From positions 19,835 through 83,834 of the forward strand of contig CAWDAQ010000004.1 in NCBI GenBank assembly GCA_963800325.1: a DNA stretch of 64,000 nucleotides, read 5' to 3'. Positions 16,285 through 24,927 of this stretch are shown piece by piece. Both the position numbers and the translations under genes were made by a program. How positions within the stretch are numbered: position 1 is the first letter of the stretch; each line of letters begins with the position of its first letter. Below the pieces are notes generated by a model. That model had not been told where the DNA came from, searched no databases, and was given only the letters and a program-made list of their open reading frames with translations. The DNA comes from CAWDAQ01 sp963800325. GTDB lineage: Bacteria; Actinomycetota; Actinomycetes; Actinomycetales; Dermatophilaceae.

Positions 16285-16962
16285 TCAGTGCTCCTTGGGG
16301 GTGGGGGTGGTTTCGGGTGCTCGGTCGGGTGCTCGGTCGGGTGCTCGGTCGGGAATGTCGCCGGGCAGGTGGTTCGGCAGGTGGTTCGGCATCGTCTCGG
16401 GCTGGGCTGCGGGGCGGCCCCGCTCGCCGTCGATGAGCTCGGTGAGCCAGCGCACCTCCCGCTCGGTGGACTCCTCGCCGTGACGCTGCAGCTCGGCGGT
16501 CCAGGCGTCCCAGCGCTGCCGGGACTGGGCGGAGGCGGCACGGAAGCTCGCGAGACGCGCCTCGACGCGCGAGCGGCGCCCCTCGAGGATGCGCAGCCGC
16601 ACCTCCGCCTCGGTCCGGGCGAAGAAGGCGAGGCGGACGTCGAAGTCGTCGTCCTCGAAGGCGACGGGGTCGCTGCGGGAGGCGAGGTCCTCGAAGCGCT
16701 CCTTGCCCTCGGCCGTGAGCTCGTAGACGATGCGCGCGCGGGTGCCGGCGCCGGCCGGCACGGACTCGTCGGACTCGCGGATCAGCCCGGCGGCGAGGAG
16801 TCGGCGCAGGGCCGGGTAGAGCGTGCCGTACGACAGGGCGCGGAAGGCCCCGAGCGCGGCGTTGAGCCGCTTGCGGAGGGCGTACCCGTGCATCGGCGAC
16901 TCGTGCAGCAGGCCGAGGACGGCGAACTCGAGCAGCTCGGCACGGCGGGTGCGCGGGGGCAC
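16285..16962 (-). CDS. PadR-family transcriptional regulator of ino1
   Basis: The 225-residue regulator has an N-terminal winged helix typical of PadR (ELLEFAVLGLLHESPMHGYALRKRL, then YGTLYPALRRLLAAGLI) and a long helical C-terminal dimer domain. The tail contains short tandem repeats: three RAPD-type units coded by a 12-bp repeat and a doubled PNHL unit. The GTG at 16962 has a GGAG site 5 bases upstream; the frame is open to an ATG at 17052, but that start lies inside a palindromic operator. It precedes ino1 by one base. It probably represses itself and ino1 through the palindromes at 17027-17089. Confidence 0.9.
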   Translation of the reverse strand: MPPRTRRAELLEFAVLGLLHESPMHGYALRKRLNAALGAFRALSYGTLYPALRRLLAAGLIRESDESVPAGAGTRARIVYELTAEGKERFEDLASRSDPVAFEDDDFDVRLAFFARTEAEVRLRILEGRRSRVEARLASFRAASAQSRQRWDAWTAELQRHGEESTEREVRWLTELIDGERGRPAAQPETMPNHLPNHLPGDIPDRAPDRAPDRAPETTPTPKEH

Positions 16963-17026
16963 GGGCGCTCCTCCCGACCTCGGTGGTGGACACCCCGGAC
17001 CGCGGCGGCCGGGGGTGACGGGCTGC

Positions 17027-17055
17027 GAGGTGACAAACTCGCTGCTTGTCACCTC
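17027..17055. promoter_or_regulatory. perfect inverted repeat, candidate PadR operator 1
   Basis: The arms GAGGTGACAA (17027-17036) and TTGTCACCTC (17046-17055) are perfect 10-bp complements around a 9-base spacer. The site lies 65 bases before the padR start, between padR-ino1 and the divergent penicillin-binding protein gene. It could serve either direction. Confidence 0.65.
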
Positions 17056-17066
17056 ACACTAACCCA

Positions 17067-17089
17067 CGATGCATCGTGCCGATACATCG
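17067..17089. promoter_or_regulatory. paired CGATRCATCG boxes, candidate PadR operator 2
   Basis: Two 10-mers, CGATGCATCG (17067-17076, a perfect palindrome) and CGATACATCG (17080-17089), are 13 bases apart centre to centre and differ at one base. PadR proteins commonly bind ATGCAT/ATACAT-type dyads, so this is a good operator candidate just upstream of the first palindrome. Confidence 0.6.
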
Positions 17090-17228
17090 CTCGCCGGCGT
17101 GTCGTGGGGCGGGGCGCGGCGCCGGACGGCGTCGCCAAGGTCGTCGGGTGATACTGGCCCCGGACCGCCCGCACCCATGCCGGTGACCTGCCGCCGAGAC
17201 CGCATCCGACATCGACACGGAAGAGCCC

Positions 17229-19742
17229 ATGCCGAGCAAGCCCTCCACCCGCGCCTCCGGGGGCGGGTCGTCGCGCCCGAAGAGCGGGAGCCGTCCCACC
17301 AGCCGTCGGAGGCGGCACCCCGTCTGGCGGCGGGTGCTGCTCACCCTGCTCGGCCTCGGGGTGCTCGGCGTCGTCGGTCTCGGCGTCGCCTACGCCCTGA
17401 CCGACGTGCCCGCACCCAACGAGGCGGCGGTCGCCCAGGCCTCGGTCGTCTACTACGCCGACGGCACGACCGAGCTCGACCGGATCGCGACGGTCAACCG
17501 GGAGTCGATCTCGCTCGACGAGGTCCCGGCACCGGTGCAGAAGGCATTCCTCGCCGCCGAGGACCGGGACTTCTACGACAACCAGGGGATCTCACCCAAG
17601 GGCATCGCCCGGGCGGCGTGGGTCGCCGTCCGGGGCGGGGACCAGCAGGGCGGCTCGACCATCACCCAGCAGTACGTCAAGAACTACTTCCTCACCCAGG
17701 ACCGGACCCTGACGCGCAAGTTCCGGGAGATCCTCATCTCGGTCAAGGTCGACCAGGAGCTGTCGAAGGACCAGATCCTCGAGAACTACCTCAACACGAT
17801 CTACTTCGGCCGCGGCGCCGACGGCATCCAGACCGCGGCCCAGGCCTACTTCGGCGAGGACGCCAAGGACCTCACCGTCAGCCAGGGGGCCCTGCTCGCC
17901 TCGGTCATCCGCGGCCCGTCGCTCTACGACCCCCGCCAGGGCGGGGACGCGAGGAGCAGTGCCAAGGCGCGGTGGGAGTACGTCATGGACGGCCTGCGGA
18001 GCGAGGGGTGGATCACCGAGAGGCAGCGGGAGAAGGCCCACTTCCCCACGACGCGTCCGCTGCAGACGCGCCAGCAGTCCTCGGGCCCGACGGGCTACAT
18101 CACCGAGGAGGTCCGCAACGAGCTCCACACGAGGCTGAAGCTCTCCGACGCCGACATCGACCGGGGCGGGCTGAAGATCGTCACGACGATCGACAAGAAG
18201 GCCCAGAAGGCCGCCGAGTCCGCCGTCGCCGACCGGATGCCGTCCGGCGGGTCGACCCAGCTGCACGCCGGGCTGGTCTCGATCGTTCCCGGCAACGGTG
18301 CGATCCGGGCGATGTACGGGGGCGCGAAGGCGGGCGGCCTCAACACCGCGGTCGACGCGACGATGCAGGCCGGGTCGACGTTCAAGATCTTCACCCTCGT
18401 CTCCGCGCTGAAGCAGGGGATCCCGCTGTGGCGGACCTATCCGGCGAACAGCCCGATCCACCTCGAGGCGTTCCAGGGGTCGGACAACCCGACCGGCGAG
18501 GTGCAGAACTTCGCCAACCACCAGTACGGCACCGTCGACCTCACGACGGCCACGGCGCTGTCGGCGAACACGGTCTTCGCCCCGCTCAACGTCGAGGTCG
18601 GTCCGGACGCCACCGCCCGGGCAGCCAAGGACGCCGGGGTCACCACGGACGTCCCCGCCAACCCGGCGAACGTGTTCGGCACCGCGAACGTCAAGGTCAT
18701 CGACATGGCGAACGCCTACGCGACGATCGCCGCGCAGGGGGTCAAGGCCGACCCGTACCTCGTGAAGTCGGTGTCCTCCACCGGCGGCGGTGCGGTCGAC
18801 GTCGACTACAAGGCGAGGCCGACGACGGAGCGGGTCTTCGACACCGACGTCATGCGGGACACGATCCAGGCGATGTCCCACGTCATCTCCCCCGAGGGGA
18901 CCGGCGCCTACGCCACCCGGCTGGGCCGCCCCGCGGCGGGCAAGACGGGGACGACGACGAACAACTACGCCGCCTGGTTCGACGGGTTCACCCCCGGACA
19001 GCTCGCGACGGCCGTCGGCATCTACGCCGGCGACGGCAGCCAGAAGCCGGCCAACCAGATGAACGACGTCCCCGGCGTCGGAGAGCTCACCGGCGGCACC
19101 GTCCCGGTCCAGATCTGGACCGAGGCGATGTCGGGCGCCCTGCAGGGGCGCCCCACCGTCCAGCTGCCGCCGCCCGGTGACGTCGGTCCGTCGGAGACCA
19201 CGACCCCGACGACGTCGACCTCGACGCCGACAAGCACCTCCACCGTGACGGTCCCGCCGAGCACCACGAGCAGCACGAGCAGCACGAGCACCACGAGCAG
19301 CACGAGCAGCACGAGCAGCACGACGAGCAGCGGGACGAGCACGACCGGCGGGACGGGCAGCACGACCACCACGAGCCCGAGCAGCAGCACGACGCGGTCG
19401 AGCACGGGCCCGACGACGCGCACCAGCACGACCGGGTCGACGAGCTCGACGGGCACCTCGGGCACGACCTCGGGCACCACCCCGGGCACACGGAGCAGCT
19501 CGAGCAGGACGGGCAGGACGAGCACCGCGGCGTCGCGGAGCACCCGAAGCCCGAGCACCAGCAACCCCGGCACGCGCACCCCGAGCACCCGGACCACCAG
19601 CACCCGGACCACCAGCACCCGGACCACGAGCACCCGGAGGTCCCCGTCGGCGGCGTCGTCCGTGGGGCCGTCCGCGAAGCCGTCGCCGAGGTCGTCCGCG
19701 AGGTCGTCCGTGAGGTCGTCCGCGGCGGCCCCGTCCCGGTGA
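17229..19742 (+). CDS. class A penicillin-binding protein (transglycosylase/transpeptidase)
   Basis: This is an 837-residue bifunctional peptidoglycan synthase. A basic Ser-rich tail and one membrane helix (residues about 35-58) precede a GT51 transglycosylase with AAEDRDFYDNQG and GGSTITQQYVKNYF. The transpeptidase domain has the nucleophile motif STFK (Ser383, Lys386), SAN (Ser445) and KTGT (Lys572). After about residue 660 a tail of some 180 residues is almost only Ser, Thr, Gly, Pro and Arg, and ends in Arg/Ser-rich repeats. The order PBP, membrane protein, rpsF, ssb, rpsR, rplI matches the ponA1 region of mycobacteria. Divergent from padR-ino1. Confidence 0.95.
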   Translation: MPSKPSTRASGGGSSRPKSGSRPTSRRRRHPVWRRVLLTLLGLGVLGVVGLGVAYALTDVPAPNEAAVAQASVVYYADGTTELDRIATVNRESISLDEVPAPVQKAFLAAEDRDFYDNQGISPKGIARAAWVAVRGGDQQGGSTITQQYVKNYFLTQDRTLTRKFREILISVKVDQELSKDQILENYLNTIYFGRGADGIQTAAQAYFGEDAKDLTVSQGALLASVIRGPSLYDPRQGGDARSSAKARWEYVMDGLRSEGWITERQREKAHFPTTRPLQTRQQSSGPTGYITEEVRNELHTRLKLSDADIDRGGLKIVTTIDKKAQKAAESAVADRMPSGGSTQLHAGLVSIVPGNGAIRAMYGGAKAGGLNTAVDATMQAGSTFKIFTLVSALKQGIPLWRTYPANSPIHLEAFQGSDNPTGEVQNFANHQYGTVDLTTATALSANTVFAPLNVEVGPDATARAAKDAGVTTDVPANPANVFGTANVKVIDMANAYATIAAQGVKADPYLVKSVSSTGGGAVDVDYKARPTTERVFDTDVMRDTIQAMSHVISPEGTGAYATRLGRPAAGKTGTTTNNYAAWFDGFTPGQLATAVGIYAGDGSQKPANQMNDVPGVGELTGGTVPVQIWTEAMSGALQGRPTVQLPPPGDVGPSETTTPTTSTSTPTSTSTVTVPPSTTSSTSSTSTTSSTSSTSSTTSSGTSTTGGTGSTTTTSPSSSTTRSSTGPTTRTSTTGSTSSTGTSGTTSGTTPGTRSSSSRTGRTSTAASRSTRSPSTSNPGTRTPSTRTTSTRTTSTRTTSTRRSPSAASSVGPSAKPSPRSSARSSVRSSAAAPSR
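19583..19638 (+). repeat. 15-bp tandem repeat in the PBP tail
   Basis: A 15-bp unit (SAGCACCCGGACCAC, S = G or C) is repeated about 3.7 times in frame and codes for Ser-Thr-Arg-Thr-Thr. It lies within a longer Ser/Thr-coding low-complexity stretch starting near 19200. The copy number is likely to vary between strains. Confidence 0.85.
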
Positions 19743-21025
19743 GCGGACCCGACGTCCTGCCGCCCGCGGCCACCGAGGTCATCGGGGGGCCGCTCGGCCG
19801 CTACGCCTCCGCCGCCGCGCGCTCGTGGCGGCGGCTCGTCCCGCGCATCCTCGCCCTCGTCTCCCTCCCGGTCGGGCTGTCGGTGCTGCAGAAGGGGCAC
19901 TGCATCGACCACGGCTGGTCGGGGACCACGCAGTTCTGGCGTGCGTGCTTCTCCGACCTGCCCGCGCAGTACCAGATCGCCGGGCTGTCCGGCGGGCTTC
20001 CGGCCTGGTTGACCGGGTCCCCGCCGCTGGACCAGCCGGCCCTGGGCGGAGCCACGATGGCCCTCGTCGGCCAGCTCGTCCCCGGCGGGTCCGTGCTCGA
20101 CCAGACCCGCTGGGACGTCCTGGTCTGGGCGGCCCTCGCCACCGTCCTCGTCATGGCGACCGTCTGGGCCACCGCAGCCACCCGACCCGACCGGCTGTCC
20201 GCCGCGGTGCAGGTCGCGCTCAGCCCGATCGTCTTCCTCACCGTGCTCATCTCCAACGACGTCGTCGCGGTCGCGCTCGTCGCCGGCGCGGTGCTCGCGT
20301 GGGAGCGCCGCTGGCTCACGGCCGCCGGCCTGCTGCTCGGCCTCGGCGCGACCACCCGCAGCTACGTCGTGCTCGTCGCGGCGGCCCTGCTGCTCGCCGC
20401 CTGGCGCAGCGACGCGCTCCGGGACGCCCTCCGGGTGCTCGCGGCCGCCGCGGTCGCCGCCGTGGCGGTCCTCCTCCCCGTGGCCCTCCTCGGGAACGGC
20501 GTCGCGACGGCGGCCTACCGGTCCTGGTGGGGTGCGCCCGCCTCGTACGGGTCCGCGTGGCTGCTCCCGCAGGTGGCCGGGGCGGCACTGCCGGTCTGGC
20601 TCGTCACCGCGCTCGCCGTCGCCGGGTGGCTCGCCGCCCTCGGGGCGGGGTCGCTCTTCGTCGTCCGGGCGTGGTCGCCGCCCTCGTGGGCCGCGGTCGC
20701 GCTCGTCGTCCTCGCCGTCGCGGTGCTCACCTCCAAGGCCGTCCCGGTGCAGGCCTCGCTGTGGCTGCTCCCGCTCGCCGCGGTGGCGGGGATGCGCTGG
20801 CGCGACCACCTCGCGTGGGCGGGCGCCGAGGCGGTGTACTTCGTCGCCGTGTGGCTCTACATCGGTGCCCAGACGGCACCCGACCGGGGCCTGCCCGGAG
20901 GCTGGTACGCGGTCGCGCTCCTGGCCCGGCTCGCCGCGATCGGGTGGGTCGCCTCGCGTGCCTGGTCCTCGCCCGGGGCTGTGGACGACGATTACCGCCC
21001 CGCGCAGGCGAGCCGTTACCCTTGA
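19739..21025 (+). CDS. polytopic membrane protein, GT87/DUF2029-like glycosyltransferase
   Basis: The 428-residue protein has around ten hydrophobic segments (for example ILALVSLPVGLSVL, LSPIVFLTVLISNDVVAVALVAGAVLAW, VALVVLAVAVLTSKAV). It follows the penicillin-binding protein with a 4-base overlap (GTGA). The position between ponA-like and rpsF genes is that of mycobacterial Rv0051, a membrane protein of the GT87 mannosyltransferase-like group; members use polyprenyl-phosphate sugars for envelope glycans. I cannot identify a catalytic Asp with confidence, so the family call rests mainly on topology and gene order. Confidence 0.75.
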   Translation: MSGPDVLPPAATEVIGGPLGRYASAAARSWRRLVPRILALVSLPVGLSVLQKGHCIDHGWSGTTQFWRACFSDLPAQYQIAGLSGGLPAWLTGSPPLDQPALGGATMALVGQLVPGGSVLDQTRWDVLVWAALATVLVMATVWATAATRPDRLSAAVQVALSPIVFLTVLISNDVVAVALVAGAVLAWERRWLTAAGLLLGLGATTRSYVVLVAAALLLAAWRSDALRDALRVLAAAAVAAVAVLLPVALLGNGVATAAYRSWWGAPASYGSAWLLPQVAGAALPVWLVTALAVAGWLAALGAGSLFVVRAWSPPSWAAVALVVLAVAVLTSKAVPVQASLWLLPLAAVAGMRWRDHLAWAGAEAVYFVAVWLYIGAQTAPDRGLPGGWYAVALLARLAAIGWVASRAWSSPGAVDDDYRPAQASRYP

Positions 21026-21138
21026 CGACGTTCCCCCGCGCGACCCAGCAGGTACGGGTGTGCCCGGGGAGCCACCGACGAGACCCTCCTGTCACGGAGA
21101 GACCGTGACCGCAGAGACCAGAGGAGGCGGGTTACCGC

Positions 21139-21426
21139 ATGCGTCAGTACGAACTCATGGTCATCTTCGACCCCGAGCTCGACGAGCGGACGATCGCACC
21201 GACGTTCGACAAGTTCCTCACCGTCGTCACGGGCGACGGCGGCAGCATCGACAACGTGGACCACTGGGGGCGTCGCCGCCTGGCCTACGAGATCAAGAAG
21301 AAGGCCGAGGGCATCTACGCCGTCGCGACCTTCACCTCCGAGCCCGCCACCGCCGCGGAGCTCGACCGCCAGCTCGGGCTCAGCGAGTCCGTGATGCGGA
21401 CCAAGCTCCTGCGCGCCGGCGCCTGA
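21139..21426 (+). CDS. rpsF: 30S ribosomal protein S6
   Basis: The 95-residue protein has the bS6 start MRQYELMVIFDPELDER and the core WGRRRLAYEIKKKAEG; it binds the central domain of 16S rRNA with S18. It is the first gene of the conserved rpsF-ssb-rpsR-rplI operon. A GAGGAGG-type ribosome site (about 21120-21127) precedes the ATG. The 113-base stretch upstream probably holds the operon promoter and an untranslated leader. Confidence 0.98.
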   Translation: MRQYELMVIFDPELDERTIAPTFDKFLTVVTGDGGSIDNVDHWGRRRLAYEIKKKAEGIYAVATFTSEPATAAELDRQLGLSESVMRTKLLRAGA

Positions 21427-21475
21427 GCGAGCCGGACCGCCCGACCCTCCGACCACCCCCGAGCGAAGGATCCCC

Positions 21476-22018
21476 ATGGCTGGCGAGACCCCCATCACCG
21501 TGATCGGCAACCTGACCGCCGACCCGGAGCTGCGCTTCACGCCGTCCGGTGCCGCGGTCGCGAACTTCACCGTCGCGTCCACCCCCCGGCAGTTCGACCG
21601 GCAGGCGGGCGAGTGGAAGGACGGGGAGACCCTTTTCCTGCGCTGCTCGGTGTGGCGCGACGCCGCCGAGAACGTCGCCGAGTCCCTCCAGCGGGGCACC
21701 CGGGTCGTCGTCAACGGCCGGCTCGTGTCGCGCACCTTCGAGACCAAGGAGGGTGAGCGGCGCACCGTCATGGAGATGCAGGTCGACGAGGTCGGCCCGT
21801 CCCTGCGGTACGCCACCGCGAAGGTCAACAAGACCTCCCGCGGTGGTGGTGGCGGCGGCTTCGGCGGCGGCCAGCAGGCCGGCGGCTTCGGTGGTCAGCC
21901 GCAGGGCGGCCAGCAGGAGGACCCCTGGGCCACCGGCCCCTCCGGTCAGGGCGGCGGCAACAGCGGCGGCGGGGGCTGGGGCAGCAACGCCCCGTCCTAC
22001 GACGAGCCGCCCTTCTGA
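21476..22018 (+). CDS. ssb: single-stranded DNA-binding protein
   Basis: The 180-residue protein has an OB-fold of about 110 residues (ITVIGNLTADPELRFT ... MEMQVDEVGPSLRYA). A Gly/Gln-rich flexible linker follows, and the acidic tip YDEPPF recruits replication and repair partners. It coats single-stranded DNA during replication and is co-expressed with S6 and S18 as in most bacteria. GAAGGATCCCC before the ATG provides the ribosome site. Confidence 0.97.
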   Translation: MAGETPITVIGNLTADPELRFTPSGAAVANFTVASTPRQFDRQAGEWKDGETLFLRCSVWRDAAENVAESLQRGTRVVVNGRLVSRTFETKEGERRTVMEMQVDEVGPSLRYATAKVNKTSRGGGGGGFGGGQQAGGFGGQPQGGQQEDPWATGPSGQGGGNSGGGGWGSNAPSYDEPPF

Positions 22019-22088
22019 CCGACAGCAGAACCAGACAGAACCCATCCCGAGGAGACTCGGGCTCTCACCCACGAAGGAGAGCACCACG

Positions 22089-22325
22089 ATGGCCAAGCCC
22101 GTTGTGCGCAAGCCCAAGAAGAAGGCCAACCCGCTGAAGGCGGCGAAGGTCGAGAACATCGACTACAAGGACACCGCCCTGCTGCGGAAGTTCATCTCCG
22201 ACCGCGGCAAGATCCGCGCGCGCCGGGTCACCGGCGTGACCGTCCAGGAGCAGCGGCTCATCGCCACAGCGGTGAAGAACGCGCGCGAGATGGCGCTGCT
22301 GCCCTACTCCAGCTCGTCCCGCTGA
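22089..22325 (+). CDS. rpsR: 30S ribosomal protein S18
   Basis: This is a 78-residue basic protein (MAKPVVRKPKKKANPL ... YKDTALLRKFISDRGKIRARRVTGV) with the bS18 signature. It pairs with S6 on the small-subunit platform. The N-terminus has no CxxC zinc motif, so it is the zinc-independent form. The ATG at 22089 is preceded by AAGGAGA. Confidence 0.97.
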   Translation: MAKPVVRKPKKKANPLKAAKVENIDYKDTALLRKFISDRGKIRARRVTGVTVQEQRLIATAVKNAREMALLPYSSSSR

Positions 22326-22372
22326 GCCGGTCCCAGCGAGCCACTCCAGACGCACGAGAAGGAGAAGGTCAC

Positions 22373-22819
22373 ATGCGCGTCATCCTCACCCACGAGGTCA
22401 CCGGCCTCGGCAACCCCAGTGACGTCGTCGACGTCAAGGACGGCTACGCCCGCAACTTCCTCTTCCCCCGCGGTCTCGCGACCGCGTGGACCAAGGGCGG
22501 GCAGAAGCAGGTCGACGCGATCCGTCGGGGCCGCGAGACCCGCGCGGTCAAGTCGCTCGAGGAGGCCCGTTCGATCAAGGGCAACCTCGAGTCCGGGACG
22601 GTCACCGTCACCGCCCACGCGAGCGACTCCGGTCGTCTCTTCGGCGCCGTGACGAGCCGCGAGGTCGCCGACGCGGTCGCCGGCTCCGGCGGCCCGACGA
22701 TCGACCGGCGCACCGTCGAGATCCCGACGCCGATCAAGAGCGTCGGCCCCCACGAGGCGTTCGTCCGGCTCCACCCGGAGGTCCAGGCGCGCCTCTCCCT
22801 GGAGGTCGTCGCCGGCTGA
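22373..22819 (+). CDS. rplI: 50S ribosomal protein L9
   Basis: The 148-residue protein has the bL9 N-terminal domain MRVILTHEVTGLGNPSDVVDVKDGYARNFL, split by a helical linker from the C-terminal domain (SGRLFGAVTSREVADAV). It binds 23S rRNA near the L1 stalk. It is the last gene of the operon, followed 14 bases later by a strong hairpin. In many relatives dnaB or a replication gene comes soon after; here it is 33 kb away. Confidence 0.97.
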   Translation: MRVILTHEVTGLGNPSDVVDVKDGYARNFLFPRGLATAWTKGGQKQVDAIRRGRETRAVKSLEEARSIKGNLESGTVTVTAHASDSGRLFGAVTSREVADAVAGSGGPTIDRRTVEIPTPIKSVGPHEAFVRLHPEVQARLSLEVVAG

Positions 22820-22833
22820 CCCGACCGAGAGCA

Positions 22834-22875
22834 GACGACGGGCCGCCACCCCACCCGGGGTGGCGGCCCGTCGTC
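22834..22875 (+). terminator. strong hairpin terminator after rplI
   Basis: The 19-bp arms (22834-22852 and 22857-22875) are perfect complements around a 4-base loop. There is no T-tract. It closes the rpsF-rplI operon. The convergent gntR gene ends at 22967, so it may not serve both. Confidence 0.9.
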
Positions 22876-22966
22876 GTCGCGGAGCCCCGGGACGTCTGTG
22901 TGGCGTCCTCGGGCCGTTCTCGGGCGCTGTCGGCGGCGCGACCCGGCGACGTCGTCCCGGAGTGGG

Positions 22967-23707
22967 TCAGCGCTCGTCGACCATGAGGTCGATCGTGTAG
23001 TCCTCGGCGCGGTAGGCGTGGTCGCCGTACTCGACCGCCTTCCCCCCGGCGTCGAACGCCATGCGGGACATCGTGAGCAGCGGCTGGGTCCCGCGGATGC
23101 GCAGGTGTCGGCGCTCGGCCGCGGTCGGCATCCGCGCGCCGATGCTCTGCCGGGCCACGACCGGCTTCACTCCCCGCGCCCGCAGCGCCGCATAGAGTCC
23201 CGTCGACTCCAGCTCCTCCCTGGTGATGTCGGCGTGGGCCGGCGGGAGCCAGTTGTGCATGATCGCCAGCGGGGCGTCGCCGGCCAGCCGCAGCCGGACG
23301 ACCGAGAGCAGCGGGGTCTCGGGCGGCAGGTCGAGCGCGGCCGCGGCCCGCTCGTCCTCGACCGTCTCGTACTCGAGCACGCGGGTGTGCGGCGTGCGGC
23401 CCTCCCGGGCGAGGTCGTCGAAGAGGCTGCTCAGCTCGGCCCGCCGGTGCACCTTCCGGTTGGCCACGGTCGTGCCCAGCCCCCGGCGCCGGACGAGCAG
23501 GCCCTGGTCGACCATCTCCTGGATCGCGCGACGCACCGTCGGCCGGGAGACCGAGAGCCGCTCGGCGAGCGCGATCTCGTTCTCGAACGGGTCGCCCGGC
23601 TGGAGCGTGCCGTCGGCGACCGCGGCGCTCAGCTGCTCAGCGAGCTGGTGGTAGAGCGGCACGGGGGAGGCACGGTCGATGGACACGCTCACCCGGTGCG
23701 GACTCAT
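22967..23707 (-). CDS. iolR: GntR/HutC-type regulator, probable IolR
   Basis: The 246-residue regulator has an N-terminal winged helix (PLYHQLAEQLSAAVADG, then ERLSVSRPTVRRAIQEMVDQGLLVRRRG) and a C-terminal UTRA effector domain of the HutC class. It is divergent from the inositol operon. The start at ATG 23707 fits a leaderless mRNA, since TACCCT (23715-23720) stands 7 bases before it; two upstream ATGs exist. By analogy with Corynebacterium glutamicum IolR, it should repress the iol genes until an inositol intermediate binds. Candidate operators lie at 23753-23762 and 36689-36698. Confidence 0.85.
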   Translation of the reverse strand: MSPHRVSVSIDRASPVPLYHQLAEQLSAAVADGTLQPGDPFENEIALAERLSVSRPTVRRAIQEMVDQGLLVRRRGLGTTVANRKVHRRAELSSLFDDLAREGRTPHTRVLEYETVEDERAAAALDLPPETPLLSVVRLRLAGDAPLAIMHNWLPPAHADITREELESTGLYAALRARGVKPVVARQSIGARMPTAAERRHLRIRGTQPLLTMSRMAFDAGGKAVEYGDHAYRAEDYTIDLMVDER

Positions 23708-23714
23708 GAGCATG

Positions 23715-23778
23715 AGGGTACTTGACATCCGCCTGTCGTCCACACGTGAGAATGTCAGAACAAACTGTTGACAGGCGG
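23715..23778. promoter_or_regulatory. iolR/iol divergent control region with operator TGTCAGAACA
   Basis: The gntR -10 (TACCCT, minus) is at 23715-23720. TGTCAGAACA (23753-23762) matches 9 of 10 positions of the IolR consensus I recall from C. glutamicum, KGWCHTRACA. TTGACA at 23768-23773 followed after 18 bases by CACAGT (23792-23797) is a plausible plus-strand promoter for the operon. A 9-bp inverted repeat CCGCCTGTC (23729-23737) / GACAGGCGG (23770-23778) frames the operator and could help loop or bind the repressor. Confidence 0.6.
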
Positions 23779-23862
23779 TCGCGACCCCCGGCACAGTTGA
23801 GCCCGGGATCACGGCCGCCGCGGCGTCGCGGACGGCCCCGACGACTCGAGGGAGAGCGACAC

Positions 23863-24927
23863 ATGCGGATCGGGCTGGCCGGAGTCGGGAGGATCGGGGC
23901 GTTCCACGCCGCGACCCTGCGGGACCTGGACTCGGTGGACGAGGTCGTCGTCGCCGACGCCGACCCGGAGGCCGCCCGCGCGGTCGCCGAGGCCGAGGGG
24001 CTCGGCGTCGCCGACGACGTGGAGTCGCTGCTCGCCGCGGGCATCGACGGCTTCGTCATCACCGCCGCGACCCGGGCACACGCCCCGCTGCTGCGGGCCG
24101 CCGTCGCCGCCGGGATCCCGACGTTCTGCGAGAAGCCTGTGGCCGCCACCCTCGAGGAGACGATCGAGCTCGCCGGGCTCGCGGGGACCGTCACCGTCCC
24201 GGTCCACGTCGGGTTCCAGCGGCGCTTCGACGCCGGCTACCGGGCGGCCCGGGACGCCGTCGCCTCCGGCGAGCTCGGGACGATCCACTCGGTGCGCGCG
24301 ACGACCCACGACCAGGCCCCGCCGCCGGCGGCCTACATCGCGACCTCCGGCGGCCTGTTCCGGGACTGCAGCGTCCACGACTTCGACATCATCCGGTTCG
24401 TCACGGGGCGCGAGGTCGCCTCCGTGTGGGCCACCGGGGCGAACAAGGGGGCCGACTTCTTCACCGCGGCCGGGGACGTCGACACCGCCGCGGCGGTGCT
24501 GACCCTCGACGACGAGACGCTCGTGACGGTGACCGCGACCCGCTACAGCGGCGGGGGCCACGACGTCAGGATGGAGGTCCTCGGGGAGCACGGGGCCGTC
24601 GGGGTGGGCCTGGACGACTCGCTCGCCCTCCGCTCGGTCGAGGAGGGTGTCACCTTCCCCGCCGGGCCGCAGCACTGGTCGTTCATGGAGCGCTTCCTCC
24701 CCGCCTACCGCGCCGAGCTCGCCGCGTTCGCCGACGTCGCCGCGGGACGGCTGCCGAGCCCGTGCACGGTCGCCGACGCTCTCCAGGCGTTCCGGACGGC
24801 CGAGGCGTGCGAGATCTCCCGGGCCGAGGGCCGCGTCGTCCGGCTCGACGAGGTCCGGGGGCTGCAGGGCGAGACCACCGCTGCCACGCCCACTGCCACC
24901 CCCGACGCCGAGGAGGTGGCACGGTGA
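23863..24927 (+). CDS. iolG: Gfo/Idh/MocA dehydrogenase, probable inositol 2-dehydrogenase
   Basis: The 354-residue NAD-dependent oxidoreductase has an N-terminal Rossmann motif GLAGVGRIGAFHA, the family motif EKP (CEKPVAAT, about residues 90-92) and the HDFD motif with the catalytic His (VHDFDIIRF). As the first gene of the inositol operon it should oxidise myo-inositol to 2-keto-myo-inositol. The ATG at 23863 follows GGGAGAG; the frame is open upstream but runs into the promoter. It overlaps the next gene by 4 bases. Two further members of the family lie at 34638 and 38840, so the exact isomer used by each is uncertain. Confidence 0.88.
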   Translation: MRIGLAGVGRIGAFHAATLRDLDSVDEVVVADADPEAARAVAEAEGLGVADDVESLLAAGIDGFVITAATRAHAPLLRAAVAAGIPTFCEKPVAATLEETIELAGLAGTVTVPVHVGFQRRFDAGYRAARDAVASGELGTIHSVRATTHDQAPPPAAYIATSGGLFRDCSVHDFDIIRFVTGREVASVWATGANKGADFFTAAGDVDTAAAVLTLDDETLVTVTATRYSGGGHDVRMEVLGEHGAVGVGLDDSLALRSVEEGVTFPAGPQHWSFMERFLPAYRAELAAFADVAAGRLPSPCTVADALQAFRTAEACEISRAEGRVVRLDEVRGLQGETTAATPTATPDAEEVAR

